The translations under genes were made by a program, and so were the position numbers. This document shows positions 6,555 through 8,667 of a stretch of DNA of 8,667 nucleotides, piece after piece; the stretch's first letter is position 1; the number at the start of each line of letters is the position of its first letter. Below the pieces are notes generated by a model. That model made no database searches, had not been told where the DNA came from, and worked only from the letters and a program-made list of their open reading frames with translations. The stretch covers positions 1-8,667 of the forward strand of contig PEXO01000416.1 of NCBI GenBank assembly GCA_002779045.1, given 5' to 3'. The stretch comes from Elusimicrobia bacterium CG08_land_8_20_14_0_20_59_10. Its GTDB lineage: Bacteria > Elusimicrobiota > Elusimicrobia > Elusimicrobiales > UBA9959.

Positions 6555-8667
6555 ATAATAGATCGTCAATTTCCCGCCCGTGCGGCCCGGTTTGTGCCGT
6601 ATCTCTATCCTTACTCCCCCGTCCCGCCCGAGCGCGGCGGCATTCGCCCCTTCCGCCGCCACGCGGGAGACGCCGACGCCCGCGAGCTCGATGGTATCCG
6701 TTCCCACGGCCGCAGTATTGTAAACCAGCTCCAGGCCCCGGCCCAGGTAATTAACGGAGGTTACCTCGCAGGAGGCGCAGCGGATCATGCCTCCGGTCTT
6801 CAGTTTATAATGCAGCGGGACTATAACGGCGGACCTGTTGCGCAGGAGCAGCGGGAAGTCCAGCCTGTCCCCGTTAAACTCCGTCGTGATCCTGCCCGCC
6901 GTCTCGTCGTCATGGAAGTTGGCGATAAGCAGGAACCCCGAAGCCTTGTCCCTGCGCAGCATCGTTACCAGGTCGTAGCCGCCGGTCTCCACGCTTTTGC
7001 GCACCCCGAGCTCCCGGCAAACGGCGTCGAAGGCCGGCTTAAAATAGTCGAACTTATCGGAAAAATGGAAACCCAGCAGGCACAGCCGGCCTTTACCCGC
7101 CCGGCGCACCAGCCCGCACGGCCTGCCTTTGTAAGCGGCTATTACTTTATCGCCGGGCAGCAGGCTGCCGAAGGTGTTTATGTCCTGGTCGTGCAGGTAG
7201 GTTTCCCTGCCCAGGAACTCTATGGTGCGCACCCTTTTCACTTTCTCCGCCGTCAGCCCGAGCGAGTTCAGCAGCGCCGGGGCCGGCTTCCCGCCCGCGT
7301 CGGACAGCAGGGTCTCGCCGCAGAACAGCAGCCTGCCGCCTTTGTTCACGTAGGAGAACAGTTTCTTCTGCATATCCGCGTCCATGAACCGGGTGGAGAA
7401 CACGGCCAGCGCGGGGGCCTTTATGGCCGGGGTCTTCTGTATGTCGGTCAGGCCGGTCTGGTAGCCAGCCAGATAGGCCTGGCGTGCGAGCCCGTCGAAA
7501 AAGAATTCGCTGCGCAGCGCCGTCAGCCTGTCGGCCAGGGGGCCGTCGAGGTACTCGGTATTGTAATACTCCCCGTAAAAGCCGAGGTGCAGGTCGGCCG
7601 CGGGCGGCATCGCCGCCGCCGGGGCGCCTATGCCGTTTATAAATTCTCCGAACCGTGCAAGGCTTTTGAAATGTCCGCGCAGGCGCCCGTCGGAGGCCAC
7701 CGGGGCCTGCCATTCGTGGTAAAGGCCGAACTGGCCCAGGCCGCCTTCGTTGGTGCCGCCGGCGAACATATAGCAGTTCAGGCCGTTGACGCCGCTCATG
7801 AAAGTAGTTTTCAGGTTGAGTTCCACGTCGGCGGGATAGAGCCTGGGCTTATCGCTTAGAACGCCGGTCTGGAGCTCGGCGCAGATAACGGGAGAGCCGG
7901 GAGGGGTTATGCTCCTGACCACGGCGGTAGTGACGGGGATGTCATGGAAATTCTCGTAGTCCAGGCGGCGCATCTGGTAGGCTCCGCCGAAAATAACTTC
8001 GGGAACTTTTTCCGCGAACTTGCCGAACTTCAGCGTGGTGGTAGGGGAAAATAGTCCGCGGCCCCGCAGGTCATAGTCGTAAAATTGCGGTATGTTGGCG
8101 AGTACCGGCGTGCGTACCCCCAGTTCTTTTACCAGTGAGTGGAGCTTCAGGAAATAGACGGCGTAATATTCCTTGTAGTAGTCCCCCCAGTCCAGCAGGC
8201 AGCGGAGGTTCCCCTCCTTGAGAATATTGGAGGGCTGCCTGATGCCGGCGAAGTCCTTATAGGCGGAGTTATACGCGCAATTCAGCTTCCCTATACCCCC
8301 GTATCTTTTTTTCAGGAAGTCCCGGTACATGCGGTTGGAATAGGGCGCATAGTCGCCTATTTTGCCCAGCCAGTTGATCATGCCTATCTCGTTGCAGAGC
8401 TGGAAGAAAGGTATATTGCCGGCGGGGTACTGCGACGCGGTGAGCAGGGGGACCAGCTTGGCGTACCAGGCTTGCACCTTGGCCAGGAACTTGGGGCTGT
8501 TATAGGCCGGCGGGGCCTGGTGATGGATGGTTTTCCCTTCGTTGGCGGCCAGGAAGACCTCCGGGTACTTTTCGCTCAGCCAGTCGGGCAGGCCTTCGTT
8601 CATCATCTCGCCGTTGGAGACGGGGCCGATGCGGGGAATGAAGTAAAGGCCGCTCTCCGAGACCAGG
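6552..8667 (-). CDS. GH35-type glycosidase with GH42-like trimerisation domain, N-terminus outside window
   Basis: The frame is open to the right edge: 20 further codons before the ATG at 8606 encode GLYFIPRIGPVSNGE, a counterpart of the conserved GH35 'YVILRPGPYICAEW' region, so the true start lies beyond 8667. With M at 8606 as residue 1, EGLPDWL is at 4-10, the likely acid/base is E73 in FFQLCNEIG, and the likely nucleophile is E244 in VICAELQTG. NCYMFAGGTN (277-286) and HEWQAPVASDGRL (298-309) match the GH35 'YMFHGGTN' and 'YDAPL' blocks. Residues about 340-530 (AVFSTRFMD, YVNKGGRLLFCGE) resemble the glutamine-amidotransferase-like trimerisation domain of GH42, followed by beta-rich C-terminal regions. 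This layout recalls archaeal GlmA exo-beta-glucosaminidases, so a beta-galactosidase or beta-glucosaminidase activity is plausible. The substrate is not settled, and secretion cannot be judged without the N-terminus. Confidence 0.85.
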   Translation of the reverse strand, partial: LVSESGLYFIPRIGPVSNGEMMNEGLPDWLSEKYPEVFLAANEGKTIHHQAPPAYNSPKFLAKVQAWYAKLVPLLTASQYPAGNIPFFQLCNEIGMINWLGKIGDYAPYSNRMYRDFLKKRYGGIGKLNCAYNSAYKDFAGIRQPSNILKEGNLRCLLDWGDYYKEYYAVYFLKLHSLVKELGVRTPVLANIPQFYDYDLRGRGLFSPTTTLKFGKFAEKVPEVIFGGAYQMRRLDYENFHDIPVTTAVVRSITPPGSPVICAELQTGVLSDKPRLYPADVELNLKTTFMSGVNGLNCYMFAGGTNEGGLGQFGLYHEWQAPVASDGRLRGHFKSLARFGEFINGIGAPAAAMPPAADLHLGFYGEYYNTEYLDGPLADRLTALRSEFFFDGLARQAYLAGYQTGLTDIQKTPAIKAPALAVFSTRFMDADMQKKLFSYVNKGGRLLFCGETLLSDAGGKPAPALLNSLGLTAEKVKRVRTIEFLGRETYLHDQDINTFGSLLPGDKVIAAYKGRPCGLVRRAGKGRLCLLGFHFSDKFDYFKPAFDAVCRELGVRKSVETGGYDLVTMLRRDKASGFLLIANFHDDETAGRITTEFNGDRLDFPLLLRNRSAVIVPLHYKLKTGGMIRCASCEVTSVNYLGRGLELVYNTAAVGTDTIELAGVGVSRVAAEGANAAALGRDGGVRIEIRHKPGRTGGKLTIYY

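Noticed and set aside
6594..7859. Plus-strand open frame of 421 codons opposite the GH35-type gene
   Set aside because: It is a shadow of a conserved glycosidase gene; no motif is visible in the translation.
8604..8606. ATG at 8606 as the true start of the GH35-type gene
   Set aside because: The upstream in-frame codons encode a conserved GH35 active-site segment (GLYFIPRIGPVSNGE), and no good ribosome site precedes this ATG, so it is internal.

Overview
The window is a carbohydrate-metabolism region from a GC-rich bacterium. All five recognisable genes lie on the minus strand and fill almost all of it, so transcription runs from high to low coordinates. Nothing in the window fixes the taxon. 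The composition (GC-rich, but lysine-rich proteins) and the TreS-maltokinase / TreZ / GH57 set would suit an uncultured Gram-negative-type lineage, possibly an Elusimicrobiota-like or deltaproteobacterial-like genome; this is a weak inference.

Layout in transcription order: (1) a GH35-type glycosidase of the GH35/GH42 hybrid kind, cut off at the right edge of the window (6552-8667); (2) a MalK/UgpC-type sugar ABC transporter ATPase (5497-6540), whose ribosome binding site overlaps the stop codon of the glycosidase gene; (3) a 102-base gap (5395-5496) holding a probable intrinsic terminator and, overlapping it, a candidate promoter; (4) a trehalose synthase fused to a maltokinase-like domain (2050-5394); (5) malto-oligosyltrehalose trehalohydrolase TreZ (242-2053), joined to the previous gene by an ATGA overlap; (6) the first 81 codons of a GH57/DUF3536-type glycosidase (1-245), joined to treZ by a second ATGA overlap. 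The left edge cuts this gene.

The second unit (treS-mak, treZ, GH57) reads as an alpha-glucan/maltose/trehalose operon: TreS interconverts maltose and trehalose, TreZ releases trehalose from malto-oligosyltrehalose, and the GH57 protein probably acts on alpha-glucan. The first unit looks like uptake and hydrolysis of an oligosaccharide, with the ATPase powering a permease that is not in the window. No treY is seen here, although TreZ depends on its product.

The most unusual observation is in the TreS fusion. Its TreS half keeps every catalytic residue, but the attached maltokinase half has lost key positions: the HGD catalytic aspartate reads HGN, the nucleotide-binding lysine reads arginine, and the family's N-terminal RWFGGK-type motif is absent. 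It is otherwise clearly full length, so it may be a pseudokinase with a structural or regulatory role. No RNA genes, mobile elements, CRISPR arrays or sizeable repeats were seen.
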